DNA of 64,000 nt, taken from contig NZ_NQWI01000003.1 in NCBI RefSeq assembly GCF_002532535.1, positions 1 to 64,000 of the forward strand. The letters run 5' to 3'. Source of the DNA: Candidatus Viridilinea mediisalina. GTDB taxonomy: Bacteria > Chloroflexota > Chloroflexia > Chloroflexales > Chloroflexaceae. Of this stretch, positions 39,301 to 47,404 are shown one piece after another. A program made the position numbers and the translations under genes. Numbering within the stretch: position 1 is the stretch's first letter; every line of letters begins with the position of its first letter. The notes under the pieces were generated by a model. That model was given only the letters and a program-made list of their open reading frames with translations. It did no database searches and had not been told where the DNA came from.

Positions 39301-39431
39301 CGACCAGGAGGCGTCTCACTGATACTATAGCGTCGCGCCAGAATATTCTGCCAAAACGCACGCGCATTCAGCGCATCGGGGAGAATTGCGCCAACACCAA
39401 CAACAGCGATGGCGCGATGTGTATGATCCAT
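30354..39431 (-). CDS. PfaA-like synthase: KS-AT-KS-ACPx4-KR-DH
   Basis: A 3025-residue multidomain polyketide/fatty-acid synthase. KS1 occupies 1-470 (Cys214 in DAACAST, His348, His386). AT occupies 600-895 (Ser702 in GHSLGEYG). KS2 occupies about 1015-1525 (Cys1267, HETFTP His1415, His1455). Four ACP-like repeats lie at about 1680-1760, 1802-1882, 1924-2004 and 2061-2141. A KR region spans 2195-2730 (TGAAGGIT, Ser2608, Tyr2621, Asn2625). A C-terminal DH-like hotdog region has His2764 in [12 protein letters not shown] and an E2942xxxQ motif. All four ACPs read [10 protein letters not shown], with Thr where the phosphopantetheine Ser is expected. No ER or phosphopantetheinyl transferase is present. 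The domain order resembles PUFA synthases. The ATG at 39431 has GGAG upstream; the 33 in-frame residues before it are repeat translation. Confidence 0.92.
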   Translation of the reverse strand: MDHTHRAIAVVGVGAILPDALNARAFWQNILARRYSISETPPGRWSVEAYFDPDPAAPDKTYSKIGGWVRDFSFDWQRFRIPPKVAAAMDQGQQWAVTIAAEALADYGFPDRALNTENTGVILGTAMGGELHYLTNQRVIFPEFAHYLRSTPAFQALPPAAQAAMLAEFHAAMNRDLPGVSEDSMPGELPNIVAGRVANVLNLRGPNFIADAACASTFAAVAAAVEMLCEGHVDAVLTGGVDRNMGISTFVKFCKIGALSATGTRPFGAGADGFVMGEGAAAFLLKRLEDAERDGDKIYAVIRGVGASSDGKGKGITAPNPLGQVYAIERAWQHAGLDPATATLVEAHGTSTRVGDVVEIESLTKVFGGAERGRIGLGSAKSNIGHLKAGAGAAGLLKTIFALHERVLPPTLNADPSNPNVDFSQTPFYLLHEAREWERPAAFPRRAAVSAYGFGGTNFHLVLEEYVPGMLRTEPQRYAGADVPTSGASSSGGHYTAPPQVAQKPPLRGILALGAATPAALAEKLAATLARVRGGYTPPVASPDPAELRQAERLVVDFANGNDLAEKLAKAMKAANLNLPAAWKPLAAQGVFRGSGQPNGKIAFLFPGQGSQYLNMGRELAQASPAVARVFQEADAIMTPILGRPLTSYLFVESDDPAVLKQAERALMQTAITQPAMLTLDIAILTLLAEYGIQPDMVMGHSLGEYGALVAAGVMPFAEALEAAAARGAEMTKVSVDDNGWMAAVMAPLDLVEQTINAVDGYVVAANLNSYSQAVIGGASQAVEQALEAFVAKGFQAQRIPVSHAFHTKIVAPASKPLRTLLDRLQISSPRIPLVANVTGELYPTDVEQIKDILERQIASPVQWVKGLETLYREGCRIFVECGPKKALKSFVDDVLGRNPDLLSLFSNHPKTGELASFNQALCGLYAAGCVPEASPAPVVQAPVASLATPSAYPSAVDAKQVQTSPVEDTRVINEPSNGHSSNPDLTALSNLLVQAFQGGNAPQHGAQQVYDRNRPPSGSVVISGTGLGLPGAEKPVMAEDNVARILRGDQLIDLIPERFRRKMLAKHVTRVVKDDNGGGSFQTIEDSAEVIKLAGRPGSFDLTAEYGVPARLVEALDSTSQLAIAAGLDALREAGIPLVQTYKKTSRGTFLPDRWLLPEALRDETGVIFTSAFPGLDRIADEFQRYYEHEARQALLEELEALRAEVRDEQTLVALSRRIVALRDELAEQPYEFDRRFIFRILAMGHSQMAEYIGARGPNTHVNAACASTAQGIALAEDWIRSGRCRRVLVIGGDNATNDQLMEWIGAGFLATGAAATDDKVEEAALPFDRRRHGTILGMGACALLIESEDAVRERGMRAIAELLASETSNSAFHGTRLDVQHISQVVESLVGAAERRFGVDRRTMAAQTVFVSHETFTPARGGSASAEVAALRNVFGPAANEIVVANTKGLTGHPMGVGIEDVIAVKILEHGIVPPVPNYREVDPDLGSLNLSRGGRYPVRYAIHFAAGFGSQLALTLLRRIPGAAERIDSRQRYDYWLAQVAGYDRAATEVVQRVLRVQAQGAPQRMPAPSSWQPGTSPSQRAAYAPDLAVSHAPLPSAPSYSPAPPPPAYSNNGSSGNGRISPAPAPAPAPVAHAPVPVPSAPAPVAPAPVPAPAPAPVAPVNEAAPLVTHHSSLVTDPVETKVLNLVAEKTGYPLEMLDLDLDLEADLGVDTVKQAETFAAVREAFAIPRIDDLRLRDYPTMRAVIGFVRDQRPDLAAAPLITDNPPPTTDTAPLITHHSPLVTDTAPLITHHSSLVTDPVETKVLNLVAEKTGYPLEMLDLDLDLEADLGVDTVKQAETFAAVREAFAIPRIDDLRLRDYPTMRAVISFVRDQRPDLAAAPLITDNPPPTTDTAPLITHHSSLVTDTAPLITHHSSLVTDPVETKVLNLVAEKTGYPLEMLDLDLDLEADLGVDTVKQAETFAAVRESFAIPRIDDLKLRDYPTLRSVIGFVHTHRPDLRGGALETRGGEELETRGREDARTPPASSPLAASPLAASPLAASPLAASPLAASPPTTDPVETKVLDLVAEKTGYPLEMLDLDLDLEADLGVDTVKQAETFAAVRESFAIPRINDLKLRDYPTLRSVIGFVHTHRPDLGGEELETRGGEDARTPPASSPPASSPPASSPLAASPLASPPLAASPLASSSSAPRRVVVPVLRPALDLCKATGVNLESGRVLVLLDQGGVGKALVARLEKRGVDVISIETPPDDAALVALLEQQQANGPLTGIYWLAALDAEPELEELDLAQWRELNRVRVKNLFLATHTMLAGQAEDAAPFLVVATRMGGLHGYSEDGALAPLGGAVTGFAKAYKRERPAALVKAVDFEAGRKSAEPAELLIAETLSDPGVVEVGYHDGLRFSVGFSERPAADGQPGMQLNGETVYLVTGAAGGITSAIIGDLAQAGQGGHFYLLDLTPAPAADDPQIARLRQGRDVLKAALIAEAQAKGERPTPVQIERAMMGVERSEAALRAIEAVEQAGGTAHYISLDLRDGAALAAVVDDLRERHGRLDVLLHAGGIEISRVLNEKSPDEFNRVFDIKADGFFSLLRAAKGLPIGATVAFSSVAGRFGNSGQSDYSAANDLLCKLSSSMRRWRPETRAITIDWTAWGGIGMATRGSIPRIMAMAGIDMLPPEVGIPTIRRELTAGATRDEIVVGLGLGVLVAPFDPHGGLDPAKLAANLAARERPLLMVGSLRSADLYEGIVAETTLDPAQQPFLYDHQIEGTPVLPGVMGTEGFAELASLLVPGFSVARIEREELDSPVKFHRNQPRPLTLSAFIHPADNGDLIAHTALRSTFQPSVAAGQTPPPAIETVHFRAEVRLSRRAPAQPQGEVPSLNGNAQVIARDAIYQVYFHGPAYQVLAQVTLNDESAIGLMANDLPADSVPADVEQLVNPRLLELCFQTAGVWEIYQSEQMALPSAFDSLIVYRNLRAAPADTRIYAVVSHHASGNGFDARVLDDQGNVYLDLSGYRTARLPGRAKL
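32856..33000. repeat. Repeat-derived linker after ACP4
   Basis: Tandem GCGAGAGGCGAAGCGGCGAG and GAGGATGCGGGAGGC units followed by inverted CCTCGCGTCCTCGCCTCC encode the SPLAAS/SSPPAS linker at residues about 2144-2191. The unit matches the intergenic array at 8633-8930. Confidence 0.85.
33251..33405. repeat. Repeat-derived linker between ACP3 and ACP4
   Basis: Five GCGAGAGGCGAAGCG units plus the inverted CCTCGCGTCCTCGCG arm encode residues about 2009-2060 ([12 protein letters not shown] then [11 protein letters not shown]). The frame is kept and the flanking ACP copies are nearly identical. Confidence 0.85.
33660..34430. repeat. GTGACGAGTGATGAG linkers and duplicated ACP units
   Basis: Direct repetition of an ACP-plus-linker unit of about 366 bases. 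Linkers at 33660-33775, 34020-34142 and 34392-34430 consist of GTGACGAGTGACGAGTGATG and TGAGTGGGGCGGTG units and encode the [12 protein letters not shown]-type stretches. The same unit stands alone between genes at 3919-3946. Confidence 0.88.
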
Positions 39432-39444
39432 TGGTCTACTCCAA

Positions 39445-39620
39445 GCAGGAAAGAACAGAGAAACAGAAGAACGGAGGAACGGAGGAACAGATGAACAGAC
39501 GAACGGAGGAACAAAAGAACAGAAGAACAAAAGAACAAAAGAACAGAAAATACCTTAAGTTTCTTACCTGTTCATCTGTTCATTGGTTCACATGTTCATT
39601 GGTTCCTCTGTTCTTCTGCC
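39445..39620. repeat. GAACAGAAGAACAG / CTGTTCATTGGTTC inverted tract
   Basis: Units of GAACAGAAGAAC-type sequence are followed by complementary CTGTTCATCTGTTCATTGG units, separated by TACCTTAAGTTTCTTAC. It fills the gap between the acyl-CoA dehydrogenase and the synthase and could fold into a long hairpin between the two cistrons. Confidence 0.85.
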
Positions 39621-39622
39621 CT

Positions 39623-41263
39623 CTACCCATCCGCCGGAAACGCCGCAATCAACGCTTCCGCCACACTATTCATATCACTAATCTGCCCCGCTTGGGCATT
39701 GTAGATCGCGGGCAGATTGAGCTGATTCGCCAGATTGGGGTCGCTCTGCCCGGCGCTGATGCACCAACGCAGACCGTCGGTGGCCACCTTCATTGCCGCT
39801 TCGCGGGCGTGGACACGGGCCATGGTGCGTTGCATTTCGGGGCTAAAGGGCACAGCAACACTGGGGGTATTGAGCGAACGTTCACAAAAGATCGCCGCAG
39901 TCTCGGCCCAGGCAATCAGTTCGCCGAGGCGGAAGAGGATATGCTGGTTGCGCGTGAGCCGGTCGAGACGGCAGCGCTCCATGAGCACCGCGAGGGCACG
40001 CATGGCCAACGCCGCATGGGCAGCACCACTCTCCGCATTGGTACGGGCAAGCGCTTCCAATTGGGTCGCCCAATCGTTATAGAACATACCACGCGTCTTC
40101 AGGTGAGCCTGCCAGCGGTCGCGCGCAATTGTCCACTCCAGAATCTCCGAGGTACCCTCGTAGATACAGGTGATCCGCACATCGCGCTTCTGCTTCTCAA
40201 CCATATACTCCTTGGTATAGCCATAGCCGCCGTGGGCCTGAATGGCATCCTCAGCAGCCTTATTGCCACTCTCGGTCGCAAAATACTTCGCTACCGCACC
40301 CTCAGTCTGCTGATCGGGCTTACCACTATCAATGCGCTCGGCCACCCACTCAATATAGGAGCGCGCCGCCTCAAGGCGCACCGCATTGGGCACCAGCAGC
40401 TTATGGGTAAAAGCCTGCTTCGTAGAGAGCAAGCCGCCGCCTTGGACACGGGTTTGGCTATAGCGAATAGCCCGTTCCAGTGGCGCCCAGCCACCACCAA
40501 GCCCAAAGGAACCAACCATCAAACGGGTATAGCCAAAGACCGCCTGGGCTTGGGCGAGACCCTGGCCCTCAACGCCACCGACGAGGTTCTCAGCGGGCAC
40601 AAAGACCTCATCGAGAAAGAGGGCCGCCGTATTGGAGGCACGAATACCGTGCTTATCTTCCGGCTTGCCATAGCCAAAACCGGGCTGTCCTGCCTCAAGC
40701 ACAAACCACGAAGGACCGCCGGGCGCATTGGCAAGAATCGTATAGAGTTGCGCGACGCCACCATTGGAAATCCACTGCTTGCGGCCAGAGAGCTTATAGC
40801 CAACAACGCGGCCATCCTCCTCAACCGGCACCGCCTTTGTAGTCAGCGTACCAAGATCAGAGCCAGCCTGGGGCTCAGTCGCGCCATAGGCTACCAACAT
40901 ACCCTCATTAGCAATACGACCCATCCAATGGGCCTTTTGCTCCTCAGTGCCACCAACCACAATCGGATCGGTACCCAAGAACGTAGCAAGGACACCCGTA
41001 GCGATACCCAAATCAATGCGTGCCATCTGCTCACTGACGCGGTAGACATCATAGGCACCACCGCCAAGGCCGTCATACTCTTCAGGAATGAAGATCAGAT
41101 GGACACCAATCTTCTCCGCATCATAGAGCTCTTGCAGCACCTTATGGGGAAACTCATCACGCTCGTCCAGCTCCCGCAGGAACTCCGGTTTCAGTTCCTT
41201 CTCGGCATACTCACGGATGGTTGCCAGCACCATCTCTAGGGTATCGGTATCCAACGTCGTCAT
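39623..41263 (-). CDS. Acyl-CoA dehydrogenase
   Basis: 546 residues from the ATG at 41263 (AAGGAC eight bases upstream). The N-terminal helical domain, the FAD/substrate signature [11 protein letters not shown] and the C-terminal helical domain with [18 protein letters not shown] and the [12 protein letters not shown] segment (with its catalytic-type Glu) are all present. A C-terminal extension of about 160 residues after IYEGTSEI is longer than in short-chain dehydrogenases and resembles the DUF1974/long-chain or DmdC-like forms. It introduces an alpha,beta double bond into acyl-CoA with electron transfer to ETF. It lies directly upstream of the synthase on the same strand, so it may act on its product or precursor; this is inference. 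Confidence 0.92.
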   Translation of the reverse strand: MTTLDTDTLEMVLATIREYAEKELKPEFLRELDERDEFPHKVLQELYDAEKIGVHLIFIPEEYDGLGGGAYDVYRVSEQMARIDLGIATGVLATFLGTDPIVVGGTEEQKAHWMGRIANEGMLVAYGATEPQAGSDLGTLTTKAVPVEEDGRVVGYKLSGRKQWISNGGVAQLYTILANAPGGPSWFVLEAGQPGFGYGKPEDKHGIRASNTAALFLDEVFVPAENLVGGVEGQGLAQAQAVFGYTRLMVGSFGLGGGWAPLERAIRYSQTRVQGGGLLSTKQAFTHKLLVPNAVRLEAARSYIEWVAERIDSGKPDQQTEGAVAKYFATESGNKAAEDAIQAHGGYGYTKEYMVEKQKRDVRITCIYEGTSEILEWTIARDRWQAHLKTRGMFYNDWATQLEALARTNAESGAAHAALAMRALAVLMERCRLDRLTRNQHILFRLGELIAWAETAAIFCERSLNTPSVAVPFSPEMQRTMARVHAREAAMKVATDGLRWCISAGQSDPNLANQLNLPAIYNAQAGQISDMNSVAEALIAAFPADG

Positions 41264-41554
41264 CAAACAGGTCCTTCCTTATGTGGTAGGCACTTGAGGC
41301 AAGCCATGCAGCACCTGCCTCGCGGGGATTATACTGCAAACACACGAGGTCTGCCGCAGGCACGCACGCATAGGACGCGCACATGCCACGCGGCACACGG
41401 CGCTAATAGTATCTTATGCGATAGTTGCCGTTGCAACAAGTGAAGGATATTTATTTTAAGGAAACGTTCATTTACCGTTTTGAAACAATCTGCCATGGGG
41501 CAGTCGCGCTCCGCACTATGCCTAGCGGCATAAGAGCGCACCTATGACACGGTA

Positions 41555-41570
41555 TAGTACTACAGTACTA
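41555..41570. promoter_or_regulatory. Palindromic operator candidate TAGTACT-AC-AGTACTA
   Basis: A perfect 7-base inverted repeat with a two-base centre overlaps a TATAGT sequence that could be a -10 box. It lies 167 bases upstream of the OmpR-type regulator, which could bind it autogenously. Confidence 0.4.
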
Positions 41571-41669
41571 GGAAAAATAACCCCCCAGCAAACAGTACCT
41601 TTGGTTCTTTTCCGTTAGCGTGTACCCCCGTATGGTTACCATCAGATAAAGAATCGTGAAAGGGATGGG

Positions 41670-41696
41670 TTCGGGGAGGGCTTCGCCCTCCCCGAA
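41670..41696. terminator. Perfect 12-bp hairpin TTCGGGGAGGGC-TTC-complement
   Basis: The exact inverted repeat with loop TTC is followed by AAAACCCC. It stands 40 bases before the regulator ATG, much like the hairpin before the GT39 gene, so it could act in attenuation. Confidence 0.5.
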
Positions 41697-41736
41697 AACC
41701 CCTCACATCATGGCTCACAGTGGAGCAAGCAACACC

Positions 41737-42537
41737 ATGATCAATCAAGAGCGTCTCCTTCTGGTGACAGGCGATGCGATCGAGCGAATGATGTTTGAAG
41801 CGCGTTTACGCAGTGCTGGTTTCAGTGTGACGAGCGTTGGCAGTGGAGCAAAGGCGCTCGACCGTCTGGCCATGACGACCTATGCGGTGTTGATCACCAC
41901 CATCCGTTTGCCCGATACTGACGGAGTGGCGCTCTTACGGGAGGCGCGTTCACGCGATCCGGAACTCGAAGTCATCTTGATCAGCCATGGGGCGACGATT
42001 GAATCGCTGATGGGCGCGTTGGATCATAGGGCTTTTGCCTACCTGTGTCTCCCAATCGGCCAAGAAATCCTAGAGAATCGCGTACGGGCCGCCCTTGAGC
42101 GGCGGCAGGTACGGATTACCCGTGCGGCGCTGCTACGCCAATTGAGCAGCCACATTCTCCGTGCCACCGAATTTGAGCGCCCCAAGCCCAGTCCGGGCTT
42201 TTTAGAGAACAGCACGCTGCGCTTGGGTGCCCTCGAACTCGACCCGATCCGGCGGCGCGCCGCCCTCAGCCTACGCCCACTCCCGCTCTCGCCCGGCGAA
42301 TTTGAACTGCTGCTCTACCTCGCACGCCACGGCAACCAAATCATCTCAGTCGAACAGATCGCCCGCGAGGTACTCGGACTAGCCTGCTGCTCAACCCAAG
42401 AAGCCCGTGATCTGGTCAAAACCCGCATCCACCGCCTGCGCCGCAAGATCGAACCCGACCCCCAAACGCCCTCGTTCATCATCAGTGTGCGCGGGGCAGG
42501 CTATATGTTTACTGCGCCGCCCATGGCGGAGCAGTGA
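41737..42537 (+). CDS. OmpR-type regulator with degenerate receiver
   Basis: 266 residues from the ATG at 41737 (GGAG 12 bases upstream). The N-terminal receiver fold (5-118) keeps its hydrophobic strands but lacks the key residues: Thr55 occupies the phosphoacceptor Asp position (VLITTIRLPDTDG), and Leu105 replaces the conserved Lys (YLCLP). The C-terminal winged helix (about 165-260) is intact, ending in the typical RRKIEPDPQTPSFIISVRGAGYMF. It is probably a phosphorylation-independent DNA-binding regulator. No kinase is adjacent. An earlier ATG at 41710 is possible. Confidence 0.88.
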   Translation: MINQERLLLVTGDAIERMMFEARLRSAGFSVTSVGSGAKALDRLAMTTYAVLITTIRLPDTDGVALLREARSRDPELEVILISHGATIESLMGALDHRAFAYLCLPIGQEILENRVRAALERRQVRITRAALLRQLSSHILRATEFERPKPSPGFLENSTLRLGALELDPIRRRAALSLRPLPLSPGEFELLLYLARHGNQIISVEQIAREVLGLACCSTQEARDLVKTRIHRLRRKIEPDPQTPSFIISVRGAGYMFTAPPMAEQ

Positions 42538-42560
42538 GCTAGGAGAGCTACCGAGCATTG

Positions 42561-42745
42561 CACCACAGAGGCACCGAGGACACAGAGGTTTTGTATTGAG
42601 GTTTTTGCGCCAACAAATACAGTAATTGCCTTGCCACAAACCTCTCTGTGTTCTCTGTGTCTCTGTGGTTATATTCTCTATACCTCTTTCGCGCTCTTTT
42701 GCGACAATACACCGAGGAGACATGGGTTCTCTGTGGTACAATTCT
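42561..42745. repeat. CACAGAGG repeat cluster
   Basis: One arm ACCACAGAGGCACCGAGGAC and two inverted arms (CTCTGTGTTCTCTGTGTCTC, TTCTCTGTGGTACAATTC) follow the regulator stop codon. Further copies blend into the gene fragment that begins near 42786. Confidence 0.85.
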
Positions 42746-42785
42746 CTGTACCTTCTTTGCGTTCTTTGCGGCAACGCACAGGGCG

Positions 42786-42989
42786 CAGCGGGCAGAGATC
42801 GAGGCGCTGTTGCCCCAACTTGAAGCGGATGGTTGGCGCATCGCCACGGCCACCCAGCGCATCTGGGCGGGCGAACGGGAGCTAGCGCAGCTTGCCGCCG
42901 GTCTGGATGTGGAGGATACCGCACTAATCGCCCGCATCCTGAGCTTCGTCGCCAATCCGGCGGCGGCGGGGCTGCTGGAGGAGGAGTGA
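42786..42989 (+). pseudogene. C-terminal fragment of a TPR/NACHT-type protein
   Basis: About 67 codons read AQRAEIEALLPQLEADGW and later GERELAQLAAGLDVEDTALI, resembling the tail that closes Chloroflexota and actinobacterial ATPase/TPR proteins (the GERDPxxLAAGLD-type ending). Everything upstream in the frame is translated repeat, so the body of the gene has been lost and replaced by CACAGAGG repeats. No start codon of its own is credible. Confidence 0.5.
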
Positions 42990-43109
42990 GGGGCTTTCAG
43001 GTAGAGACTTTTTTGCTCCGCCGCGTTCTCACGCGATCCATTGAGACAAGGCAGCACCTTTTGGTGTGTAAAGGGTTTTTGACGCGCTCCAATGAACCAA
43101 GAGCAGCGC

Positions 43110-43385
43110 ACATGACCTGGCAGGTGGGGCGCGTGCCGCCACCATGAGGGCGTCAACGATCCCACCGCGCCGCACCTGCGAGGTCTCATGAGCCGTTGGT
43201 ACCTCAGACCTGCCAGGTGTGCGCCGTTGGGTCTGTGGGGCTACGCATGGTGGCTGCACGGCGCCCACCTCGCAGGTCGTTTGTCCGCGTTCCATGAGCA
43301 CATCCTTGACACCGCATCCAATCCAATACTTCCAAAAAACTCTATCGTTGAAAGGAGAGGGGTAGGGGGTGAGGGCCACCCGTAG
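43110..43385. repeat. Dispersed inverted repeats (ACCTCGCAGGT and GAGAGGGGTAGGGGG)
   Basis: Several ACCTGGCAGGTGGGGCGCGT, CACCTGCGAGGTCTCATGAG and GGCGCCCACCTCGCAGGTCG arms alternate in orientation. At 43355-43380 the GGAGAGGGGTAGGGGGTGAG unit matches the sequence inside the helicase gene at 6600-6625. No gene is seen. Confidence 0.6.
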
Positions 43386-43432
43386 TCGCCCAAGCACCCC
43401 GTAGGGGCGTAGCAGCGGCCCCACAGCGAATC

Positions 43433-43567
43433 ATGGCACCACCACAAACCAAGTTGTCGCTACCCGCCGTGGCGATGGATAGGAGCAAAGCACCACCGGA
43501 CAGACGGGATGGTCGTAGTGGTTTCGGAGGCAAAGAGTTCAAAAAATTCGATCAGAAAGGCGCTTAA
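43433..43567 (+). CDS. Possible small basic protein or gene tail
   Basis: A 44-residue ORF starts MAPPQTKLSLPAVAMDRSK and ends GRSGFGGKEFKKFDQKGA, Gly/Lys-rich like the tail of an RNA-binding protein or DEAD-box helicase. The frame is also open upstream, and a hairpin terminator follows the stop codon, so this may be the surviving 3' end of a lost gene. There is no Shine-Dalgarno. Confidence 0.25.
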   Translation: MAPPQTKLSLPAVAMDRSKAPPDRRDGRSGFGGKEFKKFDQKGA

Positions 43568-43587
43568 CATTGGTTGGAAACGACAAA

Positions 43588-43613
43588 CACCAGACCTCAT
43601 CTGTGGTCTGGTG
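43588..43613 (+). terminator. Hairpin CACCAGACC/GGTCTGGTG
   Basis: A nine-base perfect stem with an eight-base loop lies 20 bases after the 44-residue ORF. The T-run after it is weak (CTTCGGCTTGTT). Confidence 0.55.
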
Positions 43614-43650
43614 CTTCGGCTTGTTCACTCGTTTCTTGCACGATGACATG

Positions 43651-43717
43651 TTACAATGGCCTATGGGACGCCATGTTCGGCAATCTCCAATCTACAATCT
43701 GCAATCTCCAATGGTAT
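43651..43717. repeat. GGACGCCATGTTCGGC element
   Basis: TGGGACGCCATGTTCGGCAA is followed by four CAATCTNCAATCT-type units and AATGGTAT. It adjoins the stop codon of the acyltransferase gene and matches copies at 8548, 15344 and 61527. Confidence 0.8.
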
Positions 43718-43719
43718 GC

Positions 43720-44850
43720 TCACACATAGCTCAAGTAACGCGGATAGCGCTTTCGCAGCGTTCGATACTTCGCCGCGAGGGGCCACAAGACGAGCAGGCC
43801 AAGCAACCAGGCGCTATAGCCCCAGATGACCCGTGGCCCCGGTAGCTCCACCAGGCCCATGAGTTGCGCTACATAATGGTAGACTACAATGTGAGCTACG
43901 TAGAAGAAGAGTGAGACCTGACCGACCAGCACGAGAAATTGGAGCGGCCCACGGTCAAATAGGCGCGGCCAGGCGTAGAAGCCCCCTAAGATGAGTCCGG
44001 CGATGCCAAGGTTGAAGGCGAAGTAGGTGAGGCTTGGGGGCGCTTTGCTCATCACCAGGAAGTGCGCGGGGCTGTCGCCCACCAACCCAAAGGCCCCTAA
44101 GTCGCCAAAGCCGCCAATAAGCCGTAAGCCTAGCCAGAGGCTCAAGAGCGCGAGGCCACCCAAGGCCCATGTACGCGCCCGGCGCAGCAGTGGTGCCGCC
44201 TGGTATTGCCCCAAGGCATAGCCCAACCACATCAGCGGCCCCCAGCCCAAGACCGCAAAATGGGCCGGGGGGGTTGTCTCGTAGCTATAGGTAAGCCAAA
44301 AAGCCTGCCAGAAGGGCTGCGTTGCCCCGGCCATCAACGCATCGGCCATAGAAGCCACCACCGCCTGATGCAGCAGCAGTGTCCCCAAGGCTACCCCCGC
44401 CAGCCACGCCGTCGGCAGTAGACGCAAAAGACTCAATAGGGTCATCGAGGCCGCGAGGGCTGTTAGCACATGGGCATAGGGTGCGTCGCCCATCCAAAAA
44501 TAGCTACAAATGGTCAGATCGAGTACCAGAATCACCCCGGCGCGGATCAGCATATAGCGCGTCGTGGCCCCCTCTGGATTGCCTTTGCGCCGCTGCCCCG
44601 CTGCGTAGAGCGCCAAACTATAGCCCCCCAAGAGGAAGAAGATCGGCGAGGCGAGATTGGTCAGCAGCCCACTCCCCCAATAGGCAATACTCTGCAAAAA
44701 GACCACCTGGCCCCCATACGATTCGGCCTGCAAGCCTGCGCCCACAAAGAAGCTAGAGTGGTCGAGCGCCATCATGAGCAGCGCCACGCCGCGCAGTGCG
44801 TCAATCGCGACGATGCGTTGTGTACTACGCTGGGCGGGTGAGACGGTCAT
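43720..44850 (-). CDS. Membrane acyltransferase-like protein (DUF1624/HGSNAT-like)
   Basis: About 376 residues with 10-11 TM helices. The N-terminal signature RIVAIDALRGVALLMMALDHSSFF, with its conserved Asp-His, is typical of DUF1624/heparan-alpha-glucosaminide N-acetyltransferase-like and related acyltransferase-3 membrane proteins. It is predicted to acylate an envelope glycan or lipid; the substrate is unknown. The ATG at 44850 has AGGA nine bases upstream; the ATG at 44904 (AGGGGG upstream) would add 18 residues. It is the last gene of a four-gene minus-strand cluster starting at 51234. Confidence 0.78.
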   Translation of the reverse strand: MTVSPAQRSTQRIVAIDALRGVALLMMALDHSSFFVGAGLQAESYGGQVVFLQSIAYWGSGLLTNLASPIFFLLGGYSLALYAAGQRRKGNPEGATTRYMLIRAGVILVLDLTICSYFWMGDAPYAHVLTALAASMTLLSLLRLLPTAWLAGVALGTLLLHQAVVASMADALMAGATQPFWQAFWLTYSYETTPPAHFAVLGWGPLMWLGYALGQYQAAPLLRRARTWALGGLALLSLWLGLRLIGGFGDLGAFGLVGDSPAHFLVMSKAPPSLTYFAFNLGIAGLILGGFYAWPRLFDRGPLQFLVLVGQVSLFFYVAHIVVYHYVAQLMGLVELPGPRVIWGYSAWLLGLLVLWPLAAKYRTLRKRYPRYLSYV

Positions 44851-44913
44851 ACTCGTTCCTGTTTCCCATCGGACGATGGAATGCGTGCGGGAACCGGGTT
44901 CCATCACGGCCCC

Positions 44914-47382
44914 CTACACCCGCTGTGCCTCTGGGCTAAAGACTTCGGTAGCCTCATAGCTACTACGCTCGCCGCGCACGCGCCAGAGCGCCATGCTCAC
45001 TACGGCAGCACTGAGGTAGCAGAGCGCCCCAACAGCCAAAGCAACGGTGAAACTACTCAGCATACTGATGATGATCACCAGCACCGAGCCAAGTACCGAG
45101 AAGACCCCGTTCATACCCCAGGCCCACGGTACCAGCCCCGGCGCCTGCACCCCTAGCCGCCGTAAGCCCGTCGGGAAGGGCATGCCCATCACCATCGAAA
45201 GCGGCGCCAAGAGCAGTACGCTCGTCAGAATACGCATAGGATCGCTCAGGCGTAAGAGGCTGGCAAAGATGGGCGGCAGGGCGACAATGTAGACCATAAT
45301 GAGTACGGCGACTAGCAGCAGCACATTCCGCAGTTGCCCCGCCGTCTCGATCCGACTACGGGCCAAGAGGCTGCCCAAAGCCGAGAAGGCGAGCATACTG
45401 GCAATCGTGGTGGTCACGGCATGGATCGGGTAGCCAATGAAGAGCGTGAAGCGCTGGATGAGCACAATCTGCACAAAGATGTAGCCCGCCCCCAAGAGGC
45501 TGAAGTAGATCAGCACCGGCAGCGTCGCCGAGGTACGCAACCCGTCACGCTTGTAGCGCGCCAGCGGTACAACAATGAAGATGACCGCCGTCAACAGCGC
45601 CATGCTGAACATCGTGAGCAGAATCAGGTTGCCAATCGGGAAGCGGTTCAAACGCCCTTCATAGGCTTGATCAAAGTGCAGATTGCTCCACTTGAAGTAG
45701 TTGTAGAAAAAAGGATTATCATCAGTTACCGGAAAGATGTGGAAGGGATAGTCGCGCTCAAAGGCACGCGGGTCGGGCGCATAGATATAGTCGGCAAAGG
45801 TGGTATCGAGGCGCACCAGAGGATGCTGAAGCGGTTCAAAGTTATTGCCCACCGCCCATGTCTCCAGTGTACTCATCTGCTCCGCTGTAAAGGGCGAGCG
45901 ACTCACCAGCAGCGTCGCATTCTGCCCACTCTCGTTGGCCACAATGGCAATATGCGCCCCCGGCTCGCTCACCCCCATGCGCCGCAACGCCTCCGCCGCC
46001 AGGCCCGTCAGCCGCAACATCTCACGCGGGGGACTGTTCACATCGCGTGTCCACGAAAAGACCCCGTTGGGCGATAGGGCGTTCAGCGATTGTTCCAACG
46101 AGTTGACCGTGTAGATGTAGGATTCGGCCAAGACATAGGCACCACCCGATAGGGCTGCGAGATTGTCCAAGCCAATACCCTGAATGATGTCATACTGCTG
46201 ATCGGTGCGCGTCAGGAAACTACGCCCCTCAGCCACAATCAACTCGGTACTCGGATGTTCCGCAATGCGCCCGGTATAGTCGGCATAGGGGCCATTGAGC
46301 AGCGCCACAATACTGGGGTTCAACTCAATCGCAGTGATACTGCTGGCACCGTAGAGCCGCGCCAGCAGAATATCCAAGCCGCCACCCACGCCAATCTTGA
46401 GCGTACTGGGTTCTTCGAGGCCCAAATGGTAGACCGCGCTGATCACCGCGTGATCGAGGAAGCGGAAGCGCTCTAGATCGGCCTCACTGCCATCAAAGGC
46501 ATACATGCCGGTCATCGAAGTCCCATCAATCGTCACGAGGCGCAGCGGCAACTCCGGCGCGCCCTCACGCTCATAGGCCGAACTGACCGCCCCAACAATC
46601 ATGGGATCGGTAATGACCATTTCGGGCATCACATCCACCCGCCCCACCGGGTCCCAGCGCGTAAATTCGGGGCGACTATTTTGGAAGCGTTGGGCCCAAC
46701 CCAACTCCTTCGATTCCGGCACCGGCAGGGCCAACGGGCGATTGACCAGCAGCAGCAGCAGGCCCACCTGAGCCACAAGGATCAGCGGGAGTGCAGCACG
46801 CAACTTTGGATTCCCCTCAATCCCTAGAAGGAAGGCGGCCAGCATGGCCAAGATCGCTACCAAGGCAAGCGTGCCCGGCCCACTGAAGATCTGCAAGATC
46901 ACCAGCACCCCCACGGTCGCCACACCCGCACCAAGCATATCGGCAAAATAGAGCCGGTGAGCCTGCTCGGCCCAGCGGCTAAAGATCGCTGCCACCACTA
47001 AGCCCCCACTGAAGAAGGTGGCAAAGAGGCAGGTAAAATAGATAATCAGGCCAATAATTGATTGCACCAACTGTGCTGCTCGCAGCGGATCAATCGCCAC
47101 ATAGCGTATCGCCACGAGATTCAGCAGCACAATGACGCTAAAAATAAACGCCAACCCACCCACCCGACGACGCAGTGTCTCATCGTCCCACTGGCGCACC
47201 GCAAGGAACGTACCCGCAGCACCACCACCCAACAGCGCCACACCAATTACCAGATAGGTAAAATGGTGCCAGATCATCAGCGAAAAGATGCGCGTAAAGG
47301 TGATCTGTAGCGCCAAAATAGAACCCGACACGAGGGCGAGGCCAACATACTTACTCAAGTGGTGTTGGGTGATTGCCTGCAT
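44914..47382 (-). CDS. Spermidine synthase-like fusion with membrane domains
   Basis: About 822 residues. N-terminal TM helices (about 10-250, starting LSKYVGLALVSGSILALQIT) are followed by a cytoplasmic SAM-binding Rossmann domain (LKIGVGGGLDILLARLYGASSITAIELNP and later DIIQGIGLDNLAALSG) and a second block of TM helices. This is the MFS-like/SpeE fusion common in Chloroflexota. The GGGxD motif is kept, but polyamine specificity cannot be claimed. The ATG at 47382 has AAGGAA upstream and lies 22 bases after the stop of the deacetylase-like gene; longer in-frame starts overlap that gene. Function in the cluster is unknown. Confidence 0.85.
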   Translation of the reverse strand: MQAITQHHLSKYVGLALVSGSILALQITFTRIFSLMIWHHFTYLVIGVALLGGGAAGTFLAVRQWDDETLRRRVGGLAFIFSVIVLLNLVAIRYVAIDPLRAAQLVQSIIGLIIYFTCLFATFFSGGLVVAAIFSRWAEQAHRLYFADMLGAGVATVGVLVILQIFSGPGTLALVAILAMLAAFLLGIEGNPKLRAALPLILVAQVGLLLLLVNRPLALPVPESKELGWAQRFQNSRPEFTRWDPVGRVDVMPEMVITDPMIVGAVSSAYEREGAPELPLRLVTIDGTSMTGMYAFDGSEADLERFRFLDHAVISAVYHLGLEEPSTLKIGVGGGLDILLARLYGASSITAIELNPSIVALLNGPYADYTGRIAEHPSTELIVAEGRSFLTRTDQQYDIIQGIGLDNLAALSGGAYVLAESYIYTVNSLEQSLNALSPNGVFSWTRDVNSPPREMLRLTGLAAEALRRMGVSEPGAHIAIVANESGQNATLLVSRSPFTAEQMSTLETWAVGNNFEPLQHPLVRLDTTFADYIYAPDPRAFERDYPFHIFPVTDDNPFFYNYFKWSNLHFDQAYEGRLNRFPIGNLILLTMFSMALLTAVIFIVVPLARYKRDGLRTSATLPVLIYFSLLGAGYIFVQIVLIQRFTLFIGYPIHAVTTTIASMLAFSALGSLLARSRIETAGQLRNVLLLVAVLIMVYIVALPPIFASLLRLSDPMRILTSVLLLAPLSMVMGMPFPTGLRRLGVQAPGLVPWAWGMNGVFSVLGSVLVIIISMLSSFTVALAVGALCYLSAAVVSMALWRVRGERSSYEATEVFSPEAQRV

Positions 47383-47404
47383 AGATTTGTACGTTCCTTC
47401 TATC

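Larger units (their letters stand above)
41267..41736. other. AT-richer intergenic region before response regulator
   Basis: No ORF with coding character is visible in this 470-base gap. It holds the palindrome at 41555-41570, an AT-rich segment near 41450, and the hairpin at 41670-41696 just before the downstream gene. Confidence 0.5.

Noticed and set aside
37011-39494. An 827-residue plus-strand ORF opposite the synthase
   Set aside because: It mirrors KS/AT codons on the other strand and shows no domain or start signal.
39431-39530. N-terminal hydrophobic extension of the synthase (signal peptide)
   Set aside because: Those 33 residues are translated from the GAACAGAAGAAC tract; a good Shine-Dalgarno precedes the ATG at 39431.
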